10,072 nucleotides of DNA from assembly GCA_964560145.1 (NCBI GenBank), contig CAZLKS010000028.1, positions 1-10,072 on the forward strand, read 5' to 3'. This DNA comes from JAHFLF01 sp964560145. Its GTDB lineage: Bacteria > Patescibacteriota > Minisyncoccia > UBA6257 > 1-14-0-10-44-23. Under the pieces are notes generated by a model. It was not told the DNA's origin and did not search any database. It saw only the letters and a program-made list of their open reading frames with translations. The position numbers and the translations under genes were made by a program. This document shows positions 1-6,085 of this stretch, piece after piece (positions within the stretch are counted from its first letter, which is position 1; each line of letters begins with the position of its first letter).

Positions 1-1
1 C

Positions 2-37
2 TGGAACCGAGCAGTGCAGTACATCCTCTCGAACTGA
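2..37 (+). CDS. possible 3' end of an unidentified gene
   Basis: The frame beginning at base 2 reads WNRAVQYILSN and ends at TGA (35-37). It is followed 10 bases later by a hairpin that could be its terminator, which is the main reason to prefer this frame. Other plus frames are also open through this stretch, so the assignment is weak. Eleven residues are too few to name a family. If it is real it is the only gene in the window ending in TGA. Confidence 0.25.
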   Translation, partial: WNRAVQYILSN

Positions 38-47
38 ATCGCACAGA

Positions 48-86
48 CGGCACTACTCCACGATGGGTAGTGCCGCTCACATTTTT
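48..86 (+). terminator. hairpin with short T-run, possible rho-independent terminator
   Basis: CGGCACTAC (48-56) pairs with GTAGTGCCG (67-75), extended by one T-G and one C-G pair, giving about 11 bp around a 6-nt loop. A run of five T follows only after six bases (82-86), so the tail is imperfect. It would end transcription entering from the left, ahead of tRNA-Pro. Confidence 0.45.
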
Positions 87-154
87 ATCACCTACGCGAG
101 GGTACTTAACAAAAAGCAAAAACTAATATATTCTTTGAAAGTCTCGCGGTAAAG

Positions 155-172
155 AGACGGGTTTACCCGTCT
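155..172 (+). repeat. perfect hairpin in the tRNA-Pro leader
   Basis: AGACGGG (155-161) and CCCGTCT (166-172) are perfect inverted repeats around TTTA. The right arm is equally complementary to a second AGACGGG at 185-191, whose last four bases are the start of the tRNA-Pro acceptor strand. The left arm's GAGAC (154-158) can instead pair with GTCTC (141-145). The leader can therefore adopt exclusive folds, one of which would sequester the tRNA 5' end. A processing or folding role is inference. Confidence 0.5.
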
Positions 173-187
173 AAGCTTTAGCGAAGA

Positions 188-258
188 CGGGCTGTCGTAT
201 ACCGGTAGTATACACGCTTCGGGTGCGTGTGGACTGGGTTCAATTCCCAGCAGCCCGA
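188..258 (+). tRNA. tRNA-Pro (anticodon CGG)
   Basis: All four arms can be drawn. The acceptor CGGGCTG (188-194) pairs perfectly with CAGCCCG (251-257), with discriminator A258. The D-arm has the stem GTAT with GG in the loop. The anticodon stem CACGC/GCGTG encloses TTCGGGT, giving anticodon CGG (reads CCG) with the G37 usual in tRNA-Pro. The T-arm CTGGG/CCCAG encloses TTCAATT. C1-G72 is normal for bacterial tRNA-Pro. The 3' CCA is not encoded (CAG follows the discriminator). A weak promoter (TTAACA 106-111, TATATT 127-132, 15-bp spacing) may lie upstream, giving a leader of about 50 nt. Confidence 0.93.
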
Positions 259-294
259 CAGATGAAGAGTTGACCAGATAATCGGCTAGTCCGC

Positions 295-328
295 AAATCA
301 AAAAAACCGCTGACGCGGTTTTTTGATT
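295..328. terminator. bidirectional rho-independent terminator between tRNA-Pro and lysS
   Basis: CCGC (307-310) and GCGG (315-318) form the GC core around TGAC. They are flanked by an A-run (300-306) on the left and a T-run (319-324) on the right, so each strand has a stem followed by a U-tract. It serves tRNA-Pro from the left and lysS, which ends two bases away, from the right. Confidence 0.85.
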
Positions 329-329
329 A

Positions 330-1781
330 CTACTTCTTCGGACGAAGGGTTGGGAAGAAGACTGTTTCGCGAAGTGGCTTATCAAGTAGTACAGCGAAAA
401 GACGTTCCGATAAACCGAATCCAGCAGTCGGGGGCATTCCATACTCAAGCGCCTCAATAAAATCTTCGTCGATTTGCTGTGCCTCGTTGTCACCTGCTTC
501 GCGCAATTTCATCTGCTCCTCGAAACGAGCACGTTGATCGACGGGGTCGTTCAGCTCTGAGAAGCCCTTACCGAGTTCAGTGCCAGCCGCAACAACCTGA
601 AAGCGAGCAACTTTATTGCTACCGGGTTTCAAGCGCTTAGCGAGTGGTTCAACGTCGACGGGCGGATTGACTAAGAAGCAGGGCTGGATGAGTCCCTTGC
701 GGATAGTTTTAAAAATCGCATCAATCAGGCGTCCCCGTCCGGCGTGCTGCGTAACATCGACGTCATGTGTTGCGGCATACTGTTTCAAATCATCTTCAGT
801 TACCTTATTCAAATCAAGGCCAGTTTTTTCTTTGAAGATAGTAAAGTAATCCACCTTGGGCCACTTGCCGCCCCAGTTTATCGCATTGCCGTTACGAGTG
901 GTCGTGAGTGAACCAGTAGTCGCCTCGATAACCTTCTTATAGGTCTTTTCAATGAACTTCATCAAGTCATTGTAATCTGCATAGCCCCAATAGAACTCGA
1001 GCTGGGTATAGTCTTGAAGGTGCTCGGCGTCGATTCCTTCGTTACGGAAAATACGACCGATTTCGAAAACTTTATCAAACCCGCCGACCATAAGACGCTT
1101 GAGCGGAAGCTCAAGAGAGATACGCAGAGTCATGTCGAGGTCGAGCGCGTTATGATGCGTTTTGAATGGCTCAGCATCAGCACCGCCAGGCGTCATTTCG
1201 AGTACAGGAGTTTCAACCTCGAGAAATCCCGCCTTGACTAACTCTTTTCGCCAGGTCGCCCAGAACATGGTTTTCTTACGAAATGTGGCGCGCAACTCTG
1301 GGTCGATAAGTAAATCCAAATACCGCTTACGAAGCTTCGTCTCAGCATCCTCGATGCCGAAGTGTTGCGACGGGATTGGTCGAAGTGACTTGGTGATTAT
1401 ACGAACAGTTTTGGCATCCACGCTTTTCTCTCCGCGCTTAGTGACGGTGAGTGGACCGCTAGCCTCGACGAAGTCGCCGATGTCGAGCGCATCTCGGGTT
1501 AATGCGAAGTTCTCCGCGTCGACTGCGTTGTCCTGCCTAAATACCACCTGAATACCCGCGAGTTCATCTTTAACATCGAGAAACATCAAGGCACCCTGTC
1601 CGCGCACCGCATACACACGCCCGGTAACGGTCACGCTCGGTTTTTGCGAAAAGCTATCCCACGCGGCCAAAATCGCACCAATGGAGGCCGTGCGTTTTGT
1701 CTTAGCCGGATATGGGTCAGCACCAGCTCCTTCGAGAAGCGAGCGCTTCTTCAGTCTTTCAGAAATGATTTCTTCTAACAT
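330..1781 (-). CDS. lysS: lysyl-tRNA synthetase, class II
   Basis: Charges tRNA-Lys with lysine at the expense of ATP, in the cytoplasm. At 483 aa it has the usual class II LysRS length. An N-terminal OB-fold anticodon-binding domain spans about 45-140 (VTVTGRVYAVRGQG, LMFLDVKD). The class II core follows: motif 1 near FLEVETPVLEMTPGGADAEPF (186-206), motif 2 around FRNEGIDAEHLQDYTQLEFY (245-264), motif 3 at PPTAGFGLSERLFAVL (450-465). Motif 3 is one residue shorter than the usual GLGIGIDR form and has SER in place of GID-R, and HNPEFT in motif 2 is HLQDYT; I regard both as lineage variants that keep the class II arginines. No Shine-Dalgarno site precedes the ATG. The stop is a tandem TAG-TAA, followed at once by a terminator. 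Neighbours read the same way, but the terminator and separate promoters suggest its own transcript. Confidence 0.95.
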   Translation of the reverse strand: MLEEIISERLKKRSLLEGAGADPYPAKTKRTASIGAILAAWDSFSQKPSVTVTGRVYAVRGQGALMFLDVKDELAGIQVVFRQDNAVDAENFALTRDALDIGDFVEASGPLTVTKRGEKSVDAKTVRIITKSLRPIPSQHFGIEDAETKLRKRYLDLLIDPELRATFRKKTMFWATWRKELVKAGFLEVETPVLEMTPGGADAEPFKTHHNALDLDMTLRISLELPLKRLMVGGFDKVFEIGRIFRNEGIDAEHLQDYTQLEFYWGYADYNDLMKFIEKTYKKVIEATTGSLTTTRNGNAINWGGKWPKVDYFTIFKEKTGLDLNKVTEDDLKQYAATHDVDVTQHAGRGRLIDAIFKTIRKGLIQPCFLVNPPVDVEPLAKRLKPGSNKVARFQVVAAGTELGKGFSELNDPVDQRARFEEQMKLREAGDNEAQQIDEDFIEALEYGMPPTAGFGLSERLFAVLLDKPLRETVFFPTLRPKK

Positions 1782-1794
1782 AGAGTAATCGCGA

Positions 1795-1832
1795 ATAATG
1801 CCAATCTAGGAGGTACTAATGCTAATAGTATA
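1795..1832 (-). promoter_or_regulatory. candidate lysS promoter region
   Basis: Two -10-like hexamers face lysS: CATTAT preceded by TGG (extended -10; plus-strand 1795-1800), which would give a leader of about 6 nt, and TATACT (plus-strand 1827-1832), which would give a leader of about 40 nt. Neither has a convincing -35, so which one is used cannot be decided. Confidence 0.35.
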
Positions 1833-1863
1833 CTACAAATTTTCGTGCCAACCCATTCGTGTT

Positions 1864-1906
1864 ATTGCTCGTTCCGAATGCGTATGCTAACTGGCAGATG
1901 AGCAAT
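1864..1906 (-). repeat. inverted repeat just past greA
   Basis: ATTGCTC (1864-1870) and GAGCAAT (1900-1906) are 7-bp perfect arms separated by 29 bases, starting three bases after the greA TAG. It could be a weak transcript-end hairpin, but it lacks a T-run and has a large loop. Confidence 0.25.
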
Positions 1907-1908
1907 TA

Positions 1909-2364
1909 CTACTGGATGCTGGCGATGGTGTACTTTTGATCACCAACTGGCGCCTTGATTGTCACCACGTCGCCAATCTTGCGACCAAGAAAGGCTTTAC
2001 CAATGGGAGACTCATTGCTAATCATGCCGGATGCCGGCTTTGCCTCATCAGCGCCAACAACCGTAAACTTGAAGCTTTTACCGCCACGCTCAGCCTCAAA
2101 AGTGGTGCCGATTTGCACGACCTTCGTGCCGCGAGTCATGGTAATAATCTGAGAGTTCTTGATAATGTCTTCGAGCTCAGAAATATGAGTTTCCACAAAC
2201 TGCTGCTCATCACGAGCCTCCATATATTCAGAATTCTCGGACAAATCGCCGAGCTCCTTCGCACGCTTCAAGCGGTCAGCAACCTCCATACGACGAGTCG
2301 TACGATACTCTTCAAGTTCGTGTTTTAATTCTTCGAGTTTCTTTGCGGTAAGATAGTGCTGCAT
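1909..2364 (-). CDS. greA: transcription elongation factor GreA
   Basis: Binds the RNA polymerase secondary channel and stimulates cleavage of backtracked RNA. At 151 aa it is close to the family norm of about 158. Residues 1-75 form the antiparallel coiled coil; its tip carries GDLSENSEYMEA (39-50) with the acidic D40 and E43 that coordinate the catalytic metal. The C-terminal FKBP-like domain ends with the family motif SPIGKAFLGRKIGDVV (119-134). The start ATG has no Shine-Dalgarno site. The gene ends in a tandem TAG-TAA, as lysS does. It has its own strong promoter in the gap after the glycosyltransferase gene. GreB is excluded by the tip sequence and the GreA-like C-terminus. Confidence 0.95.
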   Translation of the reverse strand: MQHYLTAKKLEELKHELEEYRTTRRMEVADRLKRAKELGDLSENSEYMEARDEQQFVETHISELEDIIKNSQIITMTRGTKVVQIGTTFEAERGGKSFKFTVVGADEAKPASGMISNESPIGKAFLGRKIGDVVTIKAPVGDQKYTIASIQ

Positions 2365-2425
2365 AAGAAAAAGTAATTAACCTACTAATGTATCTCTCGA
2401 TGACGGGGAACGCTTTCGGTTGTGA

Positions 2426-2454
2426 ATTTTATCACGAATGCCTCTGGCTGGCAA
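2426..2454 (-). promoter_or_regulatory. sigma70-type promoter of greA
   Basis: Read on the minus strand: TTGCCA (plus-strand 2449-2454), a 17-bp spacer, then TGA-TAAAAT (-10 at plus-strand 2426-2431, with extended TG). Both hexamers match consensus at five of six positions. The predicted start near 2419 gives a leader of about 55 nt. The promoter begins 8 bases after the glycosyltransferase stop codon. Confidence 0.7.
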
Positions 2455-2461
2455 TAAGCAG

Positions 2462-3196
2462 CTATTTGTCACGCTTTTGCGACCTCAGATTCAAGTACAT
2501 TCGAATATATTCAACGAGAAGTTGAAACGACGAACGCGAGTGACTTTCACTACTCCGGCTCCAGAAGACAGGAATTTCCTTAACTGTCAGTCCAAGACGT
2601 TGGGCAATAGCAACCGTTTCAGTCTCAATTGCCCATCCGTTACTTGAACACCGTGGAAACACAGTATCGGCAGCGTGAGCTGAAAAACATTTGAATCCAC
2701 AACCAGTATCATTAATTCGCTTGGTGAAGAAGACGTTAATCAGCATGCGCTTGCCCGAACTTCGAATACGCTCAAACCAGCTTGGCATCGGGTCAATTTG
2801 GGCTCCGTCGATAAAACGCGAACCGATGACAACATCAAATGCGAAACCATCCTTTGCAGATATATACGGGTACATCTTCGCAAATTCGATGATGGTAGTA
2901 GAGTTATCTGCATCCATCACCAAGCGATAGGAACCGCGTGCAACTTTCATCCCCTCTCGAATCGCAAACCCCTTACCTTGATTTTCAATGAGCGTGACAA
3001 CTTTGAGATTCCTAATAATCGATTGAAATCGCTTAAGAATTTCGCCCGTATTATCCACGCTTGGACTAAGCACGACGATAATCTCCGAAGTGAATTCCTG
3101 CGCAGACAAATGACGGTCAACATCAACCAGCGTCAGTGGCAGCCGACTTGCCTCGTTCCAGGCGGGAATTATTACGGAAAGATATGGACGGAGCAT
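2462..3196 (-). CDS. family 2 glycosyltransferase, dolichyl-phosphate glucosyltransferase (ALG5)-like
   Basis: A GT-A fold transferase of 244 aa, predicted to move a sugar from a nucleotide donor to a polyprenyl-phosphate or similar acceptor at the inner face of the membrane. Seen: SVIIPAWNEASRLP (7-20), the family start; ENQGKGFAIREGM (71-83); the metal-binding DAD in VMDADNST (93-100); IGSRF (124-128); and INDTGCGFKCF (161-171), close to the TQCGFK block of the ALG5/DPM group. No transmembrane segment is evident. The usual DGS/DDGS block after the first strand reads VVLSPSVDNTGEI (41-53), so the nucleotide-contacting Asp is missing or shifted. The start is ATG without a Shine-Dalgarno site; the frame stays open upstream but has no ATG, GTG or TTG. 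Substrate cannot be stated. Confidence 0.85.
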   Translation of the reverse strand: MLRPYLSVIIPAWNEASRLPLTLVDVDRHLSAQEFTSEIIVVLSPSVDNTGEILKRFQSIIRNLKVVTLIENQGKGFAIREGMKVARGSYRLVMDADNSTTIIEFAKMYPYISAKDGFAFDVVIGSRFIDGAQIDPMPSWFERIRSSGKRMLINVFFTKRINDTGCGFKCFSAHAADTVFPRCSSNGWAIETETVAIAQRLGLTVKEIPVFWSRSSESHSRSSFQLLVEYIRMYLNLRSQKRDK

Positions 3197-3259
3197 ATAA
3201 ATATGTATGCAGTTAATCAGTTCTAAGCTCGCCGAAGGATCAATAAGAGTTACGCATTC

Positions 3260-3288
3260 AGTATATCACGAGCTGATTAATCGCTCGT
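3260..3288 (-). promoter_or_regulatory. extended -10 promoter with overlapping palindrome, for the glycosyltransferase gene
   Basis: On the minus strand TGA-TATACT (TATACT at plus-strand 3260-3265) is an extended -10 about 57 nt before the start; no good -35 is present. Immediately upstream lies an inverted repeat, ACGAGC (3268-3273) and GCTCGT (3283-3288), around TGATTAATC, which itself contains the palindrome GATTAATC. It occupies the spacer/-35 position, as an operator would. It also lies six bases past the stop of the hydrolase gene, so it could instead be a transcript-end hairpin without T-run. Confidence 0.45.
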
Positions 3289-3294
3289 CATCAG

Positions 3295-3939
3295 TTACAC
3301 CTCGAGCACTTCTTCAGACTTTAAGGCACGAAAATCCGGACATGCCTCACCAATGAATCGCTTCGCAAGGGCCGCATTCGTCTGAGCGGCAAAGTCCTTC
3401 AACATGCCGTCATGAACAGGAATGATGTGTGCAGGCCGCAGCTTAATGGCTAAATCGAGGGCCTCCTTACGAACCATCCAGGGTGCAGCAATCGGTAGAG
3501 CAAGAACCTCATACGAATGATTTGTCTCGAAGTGAAGTGAATCACCAGGATGCAAAAGCTTTTCACCGATAATGTAACCAACGCTCTCCGGCGCAGGAGC
3601 GGTTAATCGTGGGTCGTGTGGCGCGGTGATTGCAAGGACACTCACCTCACCAATCAGTACCGTTTGCCCTGGAACGATTACCTCCGCCGTAATCCCAGCC
3701 GCAGAAAGTGTTGCAACGGTGCTTTTTGAGCCAAAAATATGGGCTGGTTGTATTTTCCTGATTGCATCAATGTCGCAGTGATCACTATGATTGTGCGTGA
3801 TGAAAATAGCATCGATTGGTTTCAGCGATTCTGGCGTTATCAATTTTTCAGCAAAAGAGTAATCCCCTGGATCAACAAGAATTCGCTTTCCTTTTTCTTC
3901 AATCAAGAGGCACGAGTGCAGAAGTTTTTGAATCTTCAT
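3295..3939 (-). CDS. metallo-beta-lactamase-fold hydrolase (UlaG/UPF0173-like)
   Basis: A 214-aa protein of the metal-dependent hydrolase branch of the MBL superfamily. Metal ligands are all visible: THNHSDHCD (48-56) gives HxHxDH, H108 in APHDP, D133 in HPGDS and H176 in PVHDG. The compact start MKIQKLLHSCLLIEEKGKRILVDPG is typical of this group. No signal peptide or membrane segment is seen, so it is probably cytoplasmic. The substrate is unknown; relatives include L-ascorbate-6-phosphate lactonases and phosphodiesterases. Only one base (3940) separates the start codon from the Ns, so promoter and upstream neighbour are not visible and a longer N-terminus cannot be fully excluded, though the alignment with the family suggests the start is right. 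It ends in TAA. Confidence 0.85.
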   Translation of the reverse strand: MKIQKLLHSCLLIEEKGKRILVDPGDYSFAEKLITPESLKPIDAIFITHNHSDHCDIDAIRKIQPAHIFGSKSTVATLSAAGITAEVIVPGQTVLIGEVSVLAITAPHDPRLTAPAPESVGYIIGEKLLHPGDSLHFETNHSYEVLALPIAAPWMVRKEALDLAIKLRPAHIIPVHDGMLKDFAAQTNAALAKRFIGEACPDFRALKSEEVLEV

Positions 3940-3940
3940 A

Positions 3941-4040
3941 NNNNNNNNNNNNNNNNNNNNNNNNNNNNNNNNNNNNNNNNNNNNNNNNNNNNNNNNNNNN
4001 NNNNNNNNNNNNNNNNNNNNNNNNNNNNNNNNNNNNNNNN
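3941..4040. other. assembly gap (100 N)
   Basis: Exactly 100 unknown bases, the conventional filler for a gap of unestimated size. It falls precisely between the last base before the hydrolase start and the kinase stop codon, so the adjacency of these two genes is not proven. Confidence 0.99.
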
Positions 4041-4727
4041 CTAAGAATGTCCTAATTTCTCCAAAATCTGCGCGAAGATTGCTGGAGGTTTCTGTGAGGC
4101 GTCGAGGGTTGATATTTCGTAACCGCGCTTCTTCAGTTCGTCGATAACCGGCACAGTCAGCGTAGTGTAAGCATCGTAACGAATTTTATACGTTTCCGGA
4201 CTGTCATCAACGCGAATTTTAAGTTCGCCTTCACAGATGGGGCAACTCGTTAAGGGAGTGCCACCAAGAATAGGGGTCGTGCATACCGTGCAAGTACGAC
4301 GGATTTTGTTACGAGCAGCGGCTGCCTCTGGTTTGATGTCGAGATAGAAGGCATGAATATTTTCTTTACCGTAAAGCTGCTCAAGAAGCGGCACAAGTCC
4401 CAGCGTTTTTTCGTCGCCAAAAGCCTCGAAGTGGATGCGCGGTGAACCGCTGTAAACGATACTCATGCCGGCGTCAGCTATTTTTTTTGTTTCAGTTTTG
4501 AATATTTCCAGTAGCCAACTCGTAGTGTTGAGCTTGCCGGAGGCGTTCAGCGCTCGTTCGCGCTGAATAATTGGGTCGTTTTGATTTGCCGGATCATAAA
4601 GAATACCGCGCAGGTATTTACCGCTATCAAAGTGATAAAAGCCCTTGGTCCAGGCTAGTAAATTCGCTTGAGTCCCCTTGCCAGCTCCCGGCGTTCCGAA
4701 AATCATGACTGCAACGTTTTTTCTCAT
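4041..4727 (-). CDS. adenylate kinase-like nucleoside monophosphate kinase, zinc LID type
   Basis: Predicted to transfer phosphate from ATP to a nucleoside monophosphate, usually AMP. At 228 aa it is near the long-form size of about 215-220. The P-loop is GTPGAGKGTQ (11-20). The LID is about 142-172 with four cysteines (C146, C149, C162, C165) in a Cx2C/Cx2C zinc knuckle, followed by RVDDSPETYKIRYDAY (172-187), the R-DD-E-R-Y signature. Two blocks deviate from true Adk: the NMP-binding HxSTGD(ML)R reads HFDSGKYLR (32-40), and the DGFPR loop reads YSGSPR (92-97), although its Arg is kept. NMP specificity is therefore uncertain and I give no gene symbol. The start ATG has no Shine-Dalgarno site. 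The TAG stop is the last triplet before the gap. Confidence 0.82.
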   Translation of the reverse strand: MRKNVAVMIFGTPGAGKGTQANLLAWTKGFYHFDSGKYLRGILYDPANQNDPIIQRERALNASGKLNTTSWLLEIFKTETKKIADAGMSIVYSGSPRIHFEAFGDEKTLGLVPLLEQLYGKENIHAFYLDIKPEAAAARNKIRRTCTVCTTPILGGTPLTSCPICEGELKIRVDDSPETYKIRYDAYTTLTVPVIDELKKRGYEISTLDASQKPPAIFAQILEKLGHS

Positions 4728-4743
4728 AGTATTATTCGCGGAG

Positions 4744-4771
4744 TGTATATCTCCATATATTAAGATATACT
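4744..4771. promoter_or_regulatory. symmetric divergent promoter region between the kinase and NADH dehydrogenase genes
   Basis: GTATATCT (4745-4752) and AGATATAC (4763-4770) are perfect 8-bp inverted arms around 10 AT-rich bases. Each arm read outward supplies a -10: TATACT at 4766-4771 for the dehydrogenase (11 bases before its ATG) and TATACA on the minus strand (plus-strand 4744-4749, 16 bases before the kinase ATG). No good -35 exists on either side. The symmetry may reflect a shared operator or just two mirrored -10 boxes. Confidence 0.5.
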
Positions 4772-4782
4772 AATATAAATCA

Positions 4783-6084
4783 ATGCCAGTGTCTAACCGT
4801 AAAAAGATTATTGTTATTGGGGCTGGCTTCGGCGGGCTACGGGCGGCTTTAGATATTGGCAAAAAAATCGCTAACCAAAATTTACATGAACGCTACGAGG
4901 TCGTCCTGATTGATCAAAACTCGTATCACACCTACACCCCAACACTCTACGAAATAGCAACAACCGACGAAACGCTCGCAAGCCAACTCGATCTCAAGAA
5001 TCTAGTAACAATCGATATTAAGAAAAGCACCGGCAATCTTCCCATCGAAGTCGTCCAAGCAAAAGTTTACGAAATTAACACTCAGACGGGTGATATACAT
5101 TTCGAGCACGGCACCCGTATTCAATTTGACTATCTCGTGCTCGCACTCGGGTCGCAAGTAAATTACTTCGGCATTCCAGGACTCGCCGAATATGCCTATA
5201 CGCTTAAGACCGTCTACGATGCACTCAAACTTCGTACGCGATTGATTGAAGAAGTAGAGAGTCCAGCGTGTCGCCTCCTACGAATTGTTATCGGGGGCGG
5301 CGGCTCAACCGGTGTCGAATTGGCCGCCGAGATTAAGCTCGCACTCTCGCACATTCGACGGGTTGCCACGGGGGAATGCGGCGTTGAAGTCACTGTTATC
5401 GATGGCGGAGCGACTGTTCTCTCACCGTTTGGCACACGAATTATCGCTGCAACAATCAAACGATTTAGCACATTAGAGATAAAAACGCTCACGCCCGCAC
5501 GAATTACCGGCGTCACCGAAAGTGAGATAGAACTGGAAGACGGCACACGCGCTCCCTATGATGTTCTCGCCTGGACTGGCGGTGTCACCCCGAATCTACT
5601 AATGGCAACGCTCAAAATGAAAAAAGATATTACTGGTAAGCGACCGCTTATGTCGGCAACTCTCCAGGGAATGCCCGAAACAACAGAAGCGCCTTTTCAC
5701 GGCTCCATCTATGGCGTCGGCGATGCCGTTTGCTTCATTGACCCAGCCACCAATCGCCCGGTTCCAGGTGTAGCACCAGCCGCAATCAAACAGGCAAAAA
5801 TCGTCGCTCACAATATATTCGAAGAAATCCGCCTCGCCGAAAAAATCACCACGACACCGAAGTTCAAGGTCTATAAACCGCAAGTCTACCCATACATCGT
5901 GCCGGTTGGTGGAAAATTTGCAGTGACGCGCTTCGGACCAATCGTCATCTCTGGCTTTGCAGCCTGGCTACTTAAAGGACTCGTCGAAGGCAATTACCTT
6001 TTCTCCATCCTGCCGTTTTTTGCAGCACTCAAACTTTGGATGAAAGGACTCTGGATTTTCATGCGCAACGACCGGCTCGGCTAG
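4783..6084 (+). CDS. ndh: type II NADH:quinone dehydrogenase (NDH-2)
   Basis: A single-chain FAD enzyme that passes electrons from NADH to a membrane quinone without pumping protons. At 433 aa it has a normal length. The FAD-binding Rossmann motif is VIGAGFGGLRAAL (11-23) and the NAD(P)-binding one is IVIGGGGSTGVELAAEI (168-184). The second FAD contact GVGDAV is at 311-316, followed by GVAPAAIKQAKIVAHN (329-344), the region that binds quinone in NDH-2. Residues 388-427 are rich in hydrophobic and aromatic residues, fitting the amphipathic C-terminal membrane anchor. A sulfide:quinone reductase lacks this motif set and carries conserved cysteines absent here. There is no Shine-Dalgarno site and the leader is predicted at about 5 nt. 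The TAG stop is one base from the end of the convergent synthetase gene, with no terminator between. Confidence 0.92.
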   Translation: MPVSNRKKIIVIGAGFGGLRAALDIGKKIANQNLHERYEVVLIDQNSYHTYTPTLYEIATTDETLASQLDLKNLVTIDIKKSTGNLPIEVVQAKVYEINTQTGDIHFEHGTRIQFDYLVLALGSQVNYFGIPGLAEYAYTLKTVYDALKLRTRLIEEVESPACRLLRIVIGGGGSTGVELAAEIKLALSHIRRVATGECGVEVTVIDGGATVLSPFGTRIIAATIKRFSTLEIKTLTPARITGVTESEIELEDGTRAPYDVLAWTGGVTPNLLMATLKMKKDITGKRPLMSATLQGMPETTEAPFHGSIYGVGDAVCFIDPATNRPVPGVAPAAIKQAKIVAHNIFEEIRLAEKITTTPKFKVYKPQVYPYIVPVGGKFAVTRFGPIVISGFAAWLLKGLVEGNYLFSILPFFAALKLWMKGLWIFMRNDRLG

Positions 6085-6085
6085 T

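Noticed and set aside
92..493. 133-codon open frame on the minus strand
   Set aside because: It runs antisense through tRNA-Pro, a terminator and into the 3' end of lysS in another frame; no recognisable family.
3739..4055. Plus-strand open frames reading through the N run
   Set aside because: Artefacts of unknown bases; they are antisense to the hydrolase gene.
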